64,000 nucleotides of DNA, taken from NCBI RefSeq assembly GCF_003952665.1, contig NZ_CP017947.1:390532-454531 (forward strand), read 5' to 3'. Within the stretch, counting starts at the first letter, position 1, and the number at the start of each line of letters is the position of its first letter. Shown one piece after another: positions 35,660-44,416 of this stretch. The notes under the pieces were generated by a model that ran no database searches, had not been told where the DNA came from, and saw only the letters and a list, made by a program, of their open reading frames with translations. Source of the DNA: Bosea sp. Tri-49. GTDB lineage: Bacteria; Pseudomonadota; Alphaproteobacteria; Rhizobiales; Beijerinckiaceae. A program made the position numbers and the translations under genes.

Positions 35660-36985
35660 TCAGTTTGCTGGCGCCGTTACCCGCCAGACCGCATTGCCGA
35701 CGTCGTCCGCCACCAACAGGCCATTGCGCTGGTCGACGCGCACCCCGACTGGACGGCCGCGCGCTTCGCCTTTCTCGTTCAGGAAGCCGGTCAGGATCGG
35801 CCTCGGCATACCCGACGGCTTGCCCTCGGCGAAGGGCACGAAGATGACGCGGTAGCCGACCGGCCGCTGGCGATTCCACGAGCCGTGCTGGCCAATGAAA
35901 GCGCCACCGGCATAGGCCTGGCCCATTCGTCCCTCCTTGACGAAAGTGAAGCCGAGCGAGGCGCTGTGCGAGCCAAGCGCATAGTCAGGCTTGATCGCCT
36001 TCGCGACCAGGTCCGGACGCGGCGGCTCGATGCGTTTGTCTACATGCTGACCGAAATAGCTGTACGGCCAGCCATAGAAGCCGTCGCGTTTCACCGAGGT
36101 CATGTAGTCGGGAACGAGATCATCACCGATCTCGTCGCGCTCATTCACGGCAACCCAAAGCTCCTTGGTGACAGGATTCCAGTCGATGCCGACGGGATTG
36201 CGCAGGCCGGAGGCGAAGACCTGCGTGGCGCCCGTTCTTGTATCGATTTCGAGGACTGCCGCCCGCTGCTCCTCCTCGGCCATGCCGTTCTCGCCGACAT
36301 TCGAGTTCGAGCCGACGCCGACATAGAGCTTGCTTCCGTCAGGGCTGGCGAGGAGGCTCTTCGTCCAGTGATGATTGCGCCCGGCCGGCAGGTCAGCGAC
36401 CTTGACGGGCCTTGCCGCGCTTTTGGTTTCGCCGAGCGCATAGGGGACGCGGACGACCGCATCGGCATTGGCGATGTAAAGCTGGTCGCCGACAAGCGCC
36501 ATCCCGAATGGCGAGGTCAAATTCTCGAGGAAGACGCGCTTCGTCTCGGCGACGCCGTCGCCATTCCCGTCGCGTAGCAGGGTGATGCGGTTGGCACTTG
36601 GCGTCTTGGAGCCAGCCTTTTTCATGAAGAGCCCCTGGACCCAGGCACGCACACCGCCCTGCTTGTCGTCAGGCTTCGGCGGTGCGTCGCTCTCGGCGAC
36701 CAGAATATCGCCATTGGGCAATTCGTAGAGCCAGCGCGGATGTTGCAGCCCGGTCGCGAACGCCGTGACCTGCCCCCCATTGGCTGCCACCGGCTTCTCG
36801 CCCTGATTCCAGCCGATGGCGTCGGCAACCTTGATCGTCGGCAACCATGAGCTCTTGGGCTCGGGCAGGATCGGGGTGGATCCGTATCCGGCCTCCTCCG
36901 GCAAGGAGGGCTCGCTGCAGGCCGCCATGGCCAGAAGGGACGTCGCGACTCCGCTCGCCAGAAGTGCATTCCGGAAATGCGCCAT
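35660..36985 (-). CDS. PQQ-dependent sugar (sorbosone) dehydrogenase-like lipoprotein
   Basis: A 441-residue protein starting at 36985. Its signal ends in the lipobox LLAMAAC, so the mature protein is an acylated periplasmic lipoprotein. The rest is a six-bladed beta-propeller of the soluble glucose dehydrogenase/L-sorbosone dehydrogenase family: LQHPRWLYELPNGDILVAE, ENLTSPFGMALVGDQLYIAN, AGRNHHWTKSLLASPDG, ASGLRNPVGIDWNP and QHGSWNRQRPVGYRV. Such enzymes oxidise sugars using PQQ and pass electrons to the respiratory chain. It is divergent from, and overlaps upstream DNA of, the caa3 oxidase operon, which is a plausible electron sink. Substrate is unknown. Confidence 0.87.
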   Translation of the reverse strand: MAHFRNALLASGVATSLLAMAACSEPSLPEEAGYGSTPILPEPKSSWLPTIKVADAIGWNQGEKPVAANGGQVTAFATGLQHPRWLYELPNGDILVAESDAPPKPDDKQGGVRAWVQGLFMKKAGSKTPSANRITLLRDGNGDGVAETKRVFLENLTSPFGMALVGDQLYIANADAVVRVPYALGETKSAARPVKVADLPAGRNHHWTKSLLASPDGSKLYVGVGSNSNVGENGMAEEEQRAAVLEIDTRTGATQVFASGLRNPVGIDWNPVTKELWVAVNERDEIGDDLVPDYMTSVKRDGFYGWPYSYFGQHVDKRIEPPRPDLVAKAIKPDYALGSHSASLGFTFVKEGRMGQAYAGGAFIGQHGSWNRQRPVGYRVIFVPFAEGKPSGMPRPILTGFLNEKGEARGRPVGVRVDQRNGLLVADDVGNAVWRVTAPAN

Positions 36986-37112
36986 GACACCAACCTTCAG
37001 TATCCGTGCCCCCGCCGTTCTGAACGCCATCCGCCTTGCTTTGTTCGCACATACCGCAATCAGAGCGGAACCGTGGTCCCGATCGCAGGTTGTCGCCAAA
37101 GGGGGAGATCGC

Positions 37113-37775
37113 TTGCACCGCTCGCGGGAGTCCACAACGCAACATCTTGACGCGTCAGGGCCGATTACGATCGGGGCCGCGGTGCTGGCCGTGTCCGGCC
37201 TGATTACAGTGTCGGTCGTCGAACTCGGCCCGCTATCCCTTCAGATGTTGCAGCACTTGGCCCTCATGAATGTCGCTGCGCCGCTGGTGGCACTCGGCCT
37301 GAGCAAGCGCGGGCGCCTCGCCTCAACAGCGCTCCTGCCCGCAGGCTTCGTCCAACTCCTCGCCCTCTGGGCTTGGCATGCTCCGGCAGTGCAGCAACTC
37401 GCGGCATCGTCCGGGGCGAGCCAGTTCGGCCTCATGAGCGTGCTTGCTGGCGCCGCGGTCTGGTTCTGGTCTGCACTCATCGCCGCATCGGAATGGAGGG
37501 CATTGATCGCGCTTCTCCTGACCGGAAAGCTGGCCTGCCTGCTCGGCGCCCTGCTGATCTTCGCGCCGCGTGACCTCTACAATCTCGACGGCCTCGTCCT
37601 GGCCCTCTGCACGACAGGGCCGTCCAGCCTCGCCGACCAGCAGCTTGCGGGCCTTTTGATGATCACCGCCTGCCCGCTCAGCTATTTGATCACGGGCATC
37701 GCGCTTGTGGCGCGGATGATCGGGCGGCTCGAAGACGGCGAGCGTTCTGGCCATGTCGCCGCTCGCGCACGCTAG
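37113..37775 (+). CDS. CtaG-like cytochrome c oxidase assembly membrane protein
   Basis: A protein of about 220 residues with five or six membrane helices and the caa3_CtaG pattern: VELGPLSLQMLQHLALMNVAAP, WAWHAPAVQQLA, then PRDLYNLDGLVLA and GPSSLADQQLAGLLM. I favour the TTG at 37113 as start because GGGGGAG lies at 37101-37107; ATG starts upstream (36984) would overlap the divergent dehydrogenase gene. Family members deliver copper to, or stabilise, caa3 oxidase. It overlaps the next gene by 23 bases and begins the oxidase operon. Confidence 0.82.
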   Translation: MHRSRESTTQHLDASGPITIGAAVLAVSGLITVSVVELGPLSLQMLQHLALMNVAAPLVALGLSKRGRLASTALLPAGFVQLLALWAWHAPAVQQLAASSGASQFGLMSVLAGAAVWFWSALIAASEWRALIALLLTGKLACLLGALLIFAPRDLYNLDGLVLALCTTGPSSLADQQLAGLLMITACPLSYLITGIALVARMIGRLEDGERSGHVAARAR

Positions 37776-38901
37776 GCGAGCGGCCGTCTGGCTGCTCGCG
37801 ACGCCGCGGCGCCTGCTCGGCGTCGCCGGCGCCATGGCCGTAGTGGTCCTCGTTGGGGCGTTTCTCTTCGCCTGGTCTGGCGCCTACAACGTCGCGGCGA
37901 GCACCGGTCATTTTCGGATCGTCGATTACTTCTTGCGCTTCGGCATGGAGAATTCGGTCAAGGCACACGCGCCCTCCATCAGCCTGTCTGAGGAGAACGA
38001 TGAAGACCGGGTGCGACTCGGCGCCGCCCATTTCCATGCAGGGTGCGCCTATTGCCACGGCTCGCCCGGAACGCCGATCAGTCCCGTTGCCGCGAGCATG
38101 CTGCCGCCGCCACCCGATCTTAGCGACAAGGTCGGCCTCTGGCGCGACGGCGAGCTGTTCTGGATCGTCAAGCACGGGCTGAAATATGCCGGCATGCCCG
38201 GCTTTCCGTCGCTGCATCGCGACGATGAAATCTGGGCCGTGGTTGCCTTCCTACGCCGATTGCCGAGCCTGGACCGGCACGGCTATCGCGCTTTGGCGCT
38301 GGGTGAAATCGAACCCGAGCCGCAAAGCGGCGCGGAAATCGCGACGGGGCAGACCGAGGCGGACGCGATCGGCGCCTGCGCCCGGTGCCATGGCGCAAGA
38401 CGCGGTCCGCCGAGCCGCCTTGTTCCGATCCTGCACGGCCAACCGGCAGCCATGATCGAGAACGCGTTGCATGCTTATGCCGCCGGCGAGCGCGACAGCG
38501 GCGTGATGCAAACTGCCGCGGCCGACCTATCGAACGCTGCGGTCGGCCGGCTCGCGCGCTATTACGCTTCGCTGCCGCGGCCTGTCGCGCAGGCGGAGAA
38601 CTCCGAACCCGCCGCTAGCGCGCGGGGCGAAGCGATCGCGCGCGCTGGGATACCTGCGCGCGGCGTCCCGTCCTGTCTCGGCTGTCATAGTGCCGAGGCC
38701 GCTCCCGAATATCCGCGCCTAGATGGGCAACCCGCGCGCTATCTCGAAGGCCAGCTCGCAGTCTGGCGGGCCGGTCTCAATGATCGCAGCACGACGGGGA
38801 AAATCATGGCGCCGATCGCACGCCGGCTCGGCGAGGCGGATGCGCGGGACGTCGCCGCCTATTTCGCGAGCCTCGCTCCTGCGCCCGAGGCAAGTCGATG
38901 A
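37753..38901 (+). CDS. Membrane-anchored triheme cytochrome c
   Basis: A 382-residue protein with an N-terminal membrane anchor (GVAGAMAVVVLVGAFLFAW) and three CxxCH heme c sites: CAYCHG near residue 97, CARCHG near 214 and CLGCHS near 315. Each is followed by methionine-bearing stretches able to give a sixth ligand (for example KYAGMPGFPS). The arrangement is that of periplasmic cytochromes that carry electrons from alcohol, sugar or other dehydrogenases to terminal oxidases. It overlaps the CtaG gene at its start and the coxB gene by four bases at its end, so it is an integral part of this oxidase operon. Confidence 0.9.
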   Translation: MSPLAHARRAAVWLLATPRRLLGVAGAMAVVVLVGAFLFAWSGAYNVAASTGHFRIVDYFLRFGMENSVKAHAPSISLSEENDEDRVRLGAAHFHAGCAYCHGSPGTPISPVAASMLPPPPDLSDKVGLWRDGELFWIVKHGLKYAGMPGFPSLHRDDEIWAVVAFLRRLPSLDRHGYRALALGEIEPEPQSGAEIATGQTEADAIGACARCHGARRGPPSRLVPILHGQPAAMIENALHAYAAGERDSGVMQTAAADLSNAAVGRLARYYASLPRPVAQAENSEPAASARGEAIARAGIPARGVPSCLGCHSAEAAPEYPRLDGQPARYLEGQLAVWRAGLNDRSTTGKIMAPIARRLGEADARDVAAYFASLAPAPEASR

Positions 38902-39881
38902 GGCGAGGCGCTGTCATTCCCGCAGCCATGGTCGGCTTGGCGGGGCTTTCCGCCTGTTCCCCACAATCGGCTTTGTCTCCGGCTGGCGACGAAGCGGAAA
39001 GGATTGCGCTGCTGAGCTGGAGCCTGTTCGCCGGCGCCGCCGTGATCCTCTCCCTTGTCCTCGCAGCCCTTGGCGCGGCGATCTGGGGGCCGGCGCGCAT
39101 CCGCCGAGTGCTCAGCGGCGATGGCCTGATCCGATGGGGCGGTACCGTCTTCCCGGTGGTCACGCTGAGCGTTCTGCTCGGCTACGGCCTCTGGCTGATG
39201 CGCGAGACAATCGCGGTGCCGACGCCGCCCGAGCTGCGGATCGATGTGACCGGTGAACAATGGTGGTGGCGGATCGCCTATCACCGTGAGGGCGCAGCGC
39301 CGGTTTCGGAGGCCAACGAGATCAGGATCCCGGTCGGTCGCGACATCGAGTTTACCCTGCGCTCCAACGACGTCATCCATTCGTTCTGGGTGCCGAGCCT
39401 CGGCGGCAAGCTCGACATGATCCCCGGCCGGACCAACCGGCTCCGCCTGAAGGCAGACCGGCCGGGCGTCTATCGCGGCCAGTGCGCGGAGTATTGCGGC
39501 GGGCCGCACGCATTGATGGCGCTCGAAATCGTTGCTGTACCGCAGGCCGAATTCGACGCCTGGCTGGCTGCGGCCGATCAGCGAGGCCGGCCTGCCGAGG
39601 GGCGCCTCGTCCGAGGCGAACAATTGTTCCTATCCGCCGGCTGTGGCGCCTGCCATGCCGTGCGCGGCACGCAGGCGGCGGGCGTGGTCGGCCCCGATCT
39701 CAGCCGCGTCGGCGGCAGGCGCTTCCTCGGTGCCGCGACCGTGCCCCACACCCCCGAAAACCTCGCCGGTTTCATCATCAACCCGCAGACCGTGAAGCCC
39801 GGCGCCCTGATGCCGCCCTTCGCGATCTTCTCGGCCGAAGAGATAAGCGCGTTGACCAGTCATCTCGGGAGCCTGCGATGA
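38898..39881 (+). CDS. coxB: Cytochrome c oxidase subunit II with fused cytochrome c (caa3 type)
   Basis: A 327-residue subunit II. It has a lipoprotein-like start (GLAGLSACSPQ), two transmembrane helices (residues 35-60 and 75-100) and a periplasmic cupredoxin domain with the CuA motif CAEYCGGPHALM near residue 197 and upstream HSFWVPSLGGKLDM. A single heme c domain is fused at the C-terminus (CGACHAVRGTQAAG near residue 247), which defines the caa3 type. Electrons pass from this heme to CuA and then to subunit I. The stop overlaps the next start as ATGA. Confidence 0.94.
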   Translation: MRRGAVIPAAMVGLAGLSACSPQSALSPAGDEAERIALLSWSLFAGAAVILSLVLAALGAAIWGPARIRRVLSGDGLIRWGGTVFPVVTLSVLLGYGLWLMRETIAVPTPPELRIDVTGEQWWWRIAYHREGAAPVSEANEIRIPVGRDIEFTLRSNDVIHSFWVPSLGGKLDMIPGRTNRLRLKADRPGVYRGQCAEYCGGPHALMALEIVAVPQAEFDAWLAAADQRGRPAEGRLVRGEQLFLSAGCGACHAVRGTQAAGVVGPDLSRVGGRRFLGAATVPHTPENLAGFIINPQTVKPGALMPPFAIFSAEEISALTSHLGSLR

Positions 39882-42403
39882 GTGCTCCTGAGCTCCCGTC
39901 CGCCCTGCCACGGCCCGCAGGCGAGCTTGAGCAGCTCGAAGCGGTCTGGAAGGGTCCGCGCGGCTGGCGCGTCGTCAGCGACGTCAACAACACCATCATC
40001 GGGTATTTCTACATCGCGACGGCGTTCCTGTTTTTTCTGCTCGCCGGTGTGCTCGGCCTCTTGATCCGCCTGCAGCTCGCGACGCCGGGCAACGATTTCC
40101 TCTCGCAGGACACCTACAACCAGATCTTCACCATGCACGGCACGGTGATGATGTTCCTGTTCGCCGTGCCGGCGGTCGAGGCGGTCGGCATCCTGTTGCT
40201 GCCGCCAATGCTCGGCGCCCGCGATCTGCCCTTCCCGCGGCTCGGCGCCTTCGCCTTCTGGGCCTATTTCATCGGTGGATCAGTCTTCTTCTGCACGCTC
40301 TTCTTCGGCGTCGCGCCCTCGGGCGGTTGGTTCATGTATCCGCCGCTGACCGGCACGCGCTTCTCGCCCGGCATCGGCGCCGACTGGTGGCTGCTCGGCA
40401 TCGGCTTCATCGAGATCTCGGCCATCGCTGGTGCGATCGAAATCATCGTCGGCGTGCTGCGCACCCGCGCCCCGGGAATGACGCTGGCGCGGATGCCGAT
40501 CTTCGCATGGACGATGCTGATCTTCGCCGCGATGATCGTCTTCGCCTTCCCGGCCGTCATCCTCGCGACCATCCTGCTCGAGCTCGAGCGGGCATTCGAT
40601 TGGCCTTTTTTTATCGCCGAGCGTGGCGGCGATCCGCTGCTCTGGCAGCACCTCTTCTGGTTCTTCGGCCATCCGGAAGTCTACATCATCTTCCTGCCGG
40701 CAGCCGGCATGGTCTCGATGATCGTCCCGCCCATGGCCGGAACGTCCCTCGTCGGCTACCGCCTGATCGTAGTGGCACTGATCGCGGTCGGCTTCTTCTC
40801 CTTCGGCCTCTGGGTCCACCACATGTTCACTACGGGCATCCCGGCCCGCTCGCTCGGCTTCTTCTCGGCCGCGAGCATGGCGGTGGCGATCCCCAGCGGC
40901 ATCCAGGTTTTTGCCTGGATCGCGACGATCGCGGCAGGACGGCTCAAGCTGACGGTGGCCTCTCTCTTCGTGATTGGCTTTCTCGTGATCTTCACGCTGG
41001 GCGGGCTGACCGGGGTGATGGTGGCGATGGTGCCGTTCGATCGCCAGGCCCATGACAGCTATTTCATCGTCGCCCACCTGCACTATGTGCTGTTCGGCGG
41101 CATGGTCTTTCCGCTCTTCGCGGCGATCTACTACTGGACCCCGGCCTTCAGCACCCGTCCATTCTCGGAGCGTCTTGGCCGATGGGCCTTCGGGCTGATC
41201 TTCGCCGGGTTCAACATCGCCTTCCTGCCGATGCATGTGACCGGGCTGATCGGCATGCCGCGCCGGGTCTACACCTACCCAGCCGGAATCGGCTGGGACG
41301 GGCTCAACATGGTTTCGACGATCGGCGCCTTCATCCTTGCCGCCGGCATCGTTGTCTTCCTCATCGATGTCATCAGGAACATGCGGCTGACTGGATCGCA
41401 CCCCGCGGGCGATGTCTGGGGCGCCAATAGCCTCGAATGGCTGCCCAACCATGAGTATGCCACGCGCAGCATTCCGCGCGTGATTGGCCGCGATCCGCTC
41501 TGGCAACAGCCAAATCTAGCCCGCGACATCGAAGCCGGCGGCTACTATCTCCCGGGAACGGCAACCGGCGCCCGCGAGACGATCGTGACCTCGCCGATTG
41601 AGGCCGAGCCGCAATATCTGATGCGCCTCAGCGGGCCCGGCTATGCGCATGTCAGCGCTGCCCTGTTCACTGCCACCTTCTTTCTGTTGCTCACCGTCAA
41701 GGCCGTGACGCTCGCTGCGATCTGCGGTGTCCTGGCCGTAATCTCAATTCTGGTCTGGATGTGGAACAGCGATCCGCCATCGGCCGGCCAAGTCGACATC
41801 GGCGGCGGCATCGTTCTGCCGACCTATGCGTCCGGGCCGGTCTCGCACAGCTGGTGGGCTATGGTCATCCTGCTGCTCGTCGCCGCTGCGCTCTATCTCT
41901 CCTATCTCTTCGGCTTCCTCTACCTCTGGACAGTGGCGCCGGAACGATGGCCGCGACAGTCGGACCTGCCGTCGTCAGCAAGCGCGTGGGCTTCGCTCGC
42001 GGCCTTCGGCATCAGCGGCACCTTGCTCGCGGGGGCCCATCACTTTCTCGATCGCAACGCGCGCCGCACCGGGCTGGTGGCCCTGCTTCTCCTTGCTGGG
42101 GTAACGGCCCTTGCGGCAGCGCTCGCGCTCGACCTCATCGGCCACTGGCGGAGTGGCCTGCGCCCGCAAGCCAGCGGCTATGCGGCAATGGTCTATGCCA
42201 ATGCAGCGCTGCAGGCACAAATCATCGCAGCGGTCGTCGTCATCGCCCTGTTTGCGATTGCTCGCGTCCTGGTCGGACGGCTCGACAGCAGCAGGCGCGT
42301 TGTCTTCGATGTCCTTATGCTGCTTTGGGTCTACGCCATCGGGCAGGCATCCTTCGGCCTACTCCTCACCCACGGCTTCCCCAGAATGGTGGCAGAGCCG
42401 TGA
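39878..42403 (+). CDS. coxA: Cytochrome c oxidase subunit I/III fusion
   Basis: An 841-residue membrane protein starting at 39878. Subunit I features are heme-ligand MHGTVMMFLFAVPAVEA near residue 85, the CuB/Tyr site WFFGHPEVYIIFLP near 265, HHMFTTG near 315 and AHLHYVLFGGM near 400, so heme a/a3 and CuB ligands are present. After about residue 630 comes a subunit III-like part with further helices (PVSHSWWAMVILLLV, GAHHFLDRN, QASFGLLLTHG). The fusion is known from some caa3-type oxidases. It reduces oxygen to water and pumps protons. It is cotranscribed with coxB and overlaps the small gene after it by four bases. Confidence 0.94.
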   Translation: MSAPELPSALPRPAGELEQLEAVWKGPRGWRVVSDVNNTIIGYFYIATAFLFFLLAGVLGLLIRLQLATPGNDFLSQDTYNQIFTMHGTVMMFLFAVPAVEAVGILLLPPMLGARDLPFPRLGAFAFWAYFIGGSVFFCTLFFGVAPSGGWFMYPPLTGTRFSPGIGADWWLLGIGFIEISAIAGAIEIIVGVLRTRAPGMTLARMPIFAWTMLIFAAMIVFAFPAVILATILLELERAFDWPFFIAERGGDPLLWQHLFWFFGHPEVYIIFLPAAGMVSMIVPPMAGTSLVGYRLIVVALIAVGFFSFGLWVHHMFTTGIPARSLGFFSAASMAVAIPSGIQVFAWIATIAAGRLKLTVASLFVIGFLVIFTLGGLTGVMVAMVPFDRQAHDSYFIVAHLHYVLFGGMVFPLFAAIYYWTPAFSTRPFSERLGRWAFGLIFAGFNIAFLPMHVTGLIGMPRRVYTYPAGIGWDGLNMVSTIGAFILAAGIVVFLIDVIRNMRLTGSHPAGDVWGANSLEWLPNHEYATRSIPRVIGRDPLWQQPNLARDIEAGGYYLPGTATGARETIVTSPIEAEPQYLMRLSGPGYAHVSAALFTATFFLLLTVKAVTLAAICGVLAVISILVWMWNSDPPSAGQVDIGGGIVLPTYASGPVSHSWWAMVILLLVAAALYLSYLFGFLYLWTVAPERWPRQSDLPSSASAWASLAAFGISGTLLAGAHHFLDRNARRTGLVALLLLAGVTALAAALALDLIGHWRSGLRPQASGYAAMVYANAALQAQIIAAVVVIALFAIARVLVGRLDSSRRVVFDVLMLLWVYAIGQASFGLLLTHGFPRMVAEP

Positions 42404-42729
42404 TCAGGGCCGCTCCCTTGCGTCAGGCGGCTGCCGCGCTCGTCGGCCCCACGGTCTGGGCCGCCCATTTCCTGACGATCTACGCGTCGGAATCGCTGGC
42501 CTGCCGCTGGAACCAAGCGGCGGTCCACGACACGATTGTCACCGCTGCGACCCTTCTGGCCGTTGTCGCGATCCTCGCCCACATGCTGATCCTGCGGCGG
42601 CGGAACCAAAACCCGGCAAAGTCATGGGGGCTCTTCCTGCTCCAAACTGCCGGTGCGCTTGATGCGCTCAGCCTCCTTGGCATTGGCTGGGCGGCGGTTG
42701 CGGCGGCTCTGCTCAACGCTTGTCGTTGA
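42400..42729 (+). CDS. Small membrane protein of the oxidase operon
   Basis: A 109-residue protein starting at GTG 42400, whose start overlaps the coxA stop as GTGA. Three hydrophobic helices are visible (LVGPTVWAAHFLTIYA, IVTAATLLAVVAILAHMLIL, ALDALSLLGIGWAAVAAALL). The conserved-looking WAAHFLTIYASESLAC lies in the first helix. Comparable small proteins follow oxidase genes in other caa3 clusters, without a defined role; an assembly factor or small subunit is a guess from position. Confidence 0.75.
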   Translation: MIRAAPLRQAAAALVGPTVWAAHFLTIYASESLACRWNQAAVHDTIVTAATLLAVVAILAHMLILRRRNQNPAKSWGLFLLQTAGALDALSLLGIGWAAVAAALLNACR

Positions 42730-42753
42730 AGAGGGGCCTTCCTCACCGCGACG

Positions 42754-43625
42754 TCATTTCGCACGGCCTTTAGGTTGTCCCGTTCGCTCGATGAACTCGA
42801 GTATGAAGGCAAGAGCGGATTCGGCGCGCGTTTCGAGCAGGAAATGACTTCCGTCCAGGATGTGCGCCTCCATTCTCGGCAGGTCTTCCATCCAAGATAC
42901 CGTCCCGGCTAGCGCGAAATATGGTTCGTGCCGGCCCCACAGCATCAACGCCGGGGGCTGCCATCTCCTGAGGTAGTCTGCGAAGGCATCGAAACGGGCG
43001 ATTACGTTGGCATAGTCGGAGATCAGGGCGCGCCGCATGTCCATGCGGCCGGGCAGGTTCATCCCCGCTAGTCCTCGATCCAGGGCTCTCCCTTGATCCT
43101 TGCGGCGACCTCCTCCGGCAGCCCGCCCGTGTACTGCTCGCGCGTGAATTTGAAGGTGAGGTGTGAGGTCGCCTTTGCTTCGTTTTCTGCCGTGGGGTTT
43201 GCCCAGAACTCGAACGTCGTCTGCCATAACGGCCCGAAGCCGCTGCGATGCGCGTTCGCATTCTGGATGATCAGGCCGGAAACCTGTTCGGGGGACCGCA
43301 TGGCGATATCGAGGCCCACAGGTGCTCCCCAATCAGGCAGATAGATTAAGCGATGGCTGATCGCGAGAGGGTCCAGAAGCTCCTGGATCGCAGTGCCGAA
43401 TGCATCGAAGGTTGGCACAGGCAAGGGAGCCGACTGGCCATAGCCTGGCAAATCGGGCGCGATCACGTAAGCAACTATCCGGGAATGACGCCACCGAACG
43501 TGCGTTACGAGCTTGGAAAGCCATGCAGGAGCAGCAGCGCGGGCTTAGCCACGTCGCCTGTGGTGATAAAGGACAGGTCGGTTCCCGCCGGAAAGCCGCA
43601 GCCGCTGTTGCTTCGGTGACGTCAT
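42754..43625 (-). pseudogene. Alpha/beta hydrolase (epoxide hydrolase/dehalogenase type), decayed
   Basis: Pieces of a single alpha/beta hydrolase occur in different frames. From ATG 43625 the family start is found as SFITTGDVAKPALLLLHGFP, then stops and a frame change near 43440-43500; IAPDLPGYGQSAPLPV to GEPWIED occupies 43068-43466; and NLPGRMDMRRALISDYAN to the end at 42754 is in another frame. The break at 43070-43085 combines TGG-to-TAG (after WIED) with a one-base loss. The catalytic DWGAP region and late GSHFLLE histidine are still present, so decay is recent, but no intact product is possible. It lies convergent to the oxidase operon. Confidence 0.85.
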
Positions 43626-43791
43626 GCCAGCACTCCTCGCGCTGGCTTGGAAACGCGCAAATGGAGGTTGGGTTGCGAACGGCCCGAGAGCACGGCGAAG
43701 GAGGGGCAACGAGCACCGCCAGCGATCCTGCGGGTTCCTCAACGAATACTGCGGACGACGAGCCAAACCGACATGCTGATGGTGATGGTCG

Positions 43792-44142
43792 CTATTCGTG
43801 TGCCGACTGCCAATGCGGATAGGTGACATAGGCGGTCACGGCGCCTTCCTCGTGAGAGCGGATCGTCACGGCTTCACCTTTCGGCATATAGACGATTTCG
43901 CCAGGCCCCGCGGTAATCGTTCCGGCCTCTGTCTCAACCGAAAGTCTGCCCTCCAGAATGACCATGACGTCGTCGACAATCATGGTCTCGGAGAGACTTT
44001 GGCCTGGCTCATAACGTCCAAAGCCGATGGTTATCGGCCCCCCGTGTCGCTCATCGATCAGATTGCCAACGAACACACCTGCCTGTTGACCAGGGGATCG
44101 CTCCATCGACGCATCGGCCCTTGTGAACTTTCGAACGTTCAT
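43792..44142 (-). CDS. Cupin-domain protein (EutQ-like)
   Basis: A 116-residue single-cupin protein starting at 44142, with GGAGAAAGACGA before the ATG. The beta-barrel motifs are GRYEPGQSLSETMIVDD, VMVILEGRLSVETEAG and GPGEIVYMPKGEAVTIRSHEEG. Histidines of the classic metal site are mostly replaced, so it may be a sugar- or ligand-binding or non-metal cupin, as in ethanolamine-utilisation EutQ-type proteins. It stands alone, divergent from the UvrD-like helicase gene across 274 bp that contain no other gene. Confidence 0.82.
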   Translation of the reverse strand: MNVRKFTRADASMERSPGQQAGVFVGNLIDERHGGPITIGFGRYEPGQSLSETMIVDDVMVILEGRLSVETEAGTITAGPGEIVYMPKGEAVTIRSHEEGAVTAYVTYPHWQSAHE

Positions 44143-44416
44143 TCGTCTTTCTCCGTGCGAAGTGTTTTCGCTGCCCCAAAACCAAGCATGGGAGCTCAAG
44201 TTACAAACGCTCGGCGAGAAAGTTCCCGCGCGCAGGGACGCGTCGCAATCGAAGCCAAGCGGTCAGCCGACCGATGGCCGCTGACATTTCATCTGTTGTC
44301 AGCTATAGAACATAATCGGAACAAATCGCTGACGAAGGCAATTTGGCGCCGTTATTCGACATTGCACCCTCCAACTGCCCCGTGCTGCGCTTCAACTCCG
44401 ACAGGCCGAATCAATC

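Noticed and set aside
40280..41506. 408-codon minus-strand open frame inside the oxidase gene
   Set aside because: Antisense to conserved heme-ligand regions of CoxA; composition (Asp, Arg, His rich) is typical of a shadow of GC-rich membrane-protein codons.
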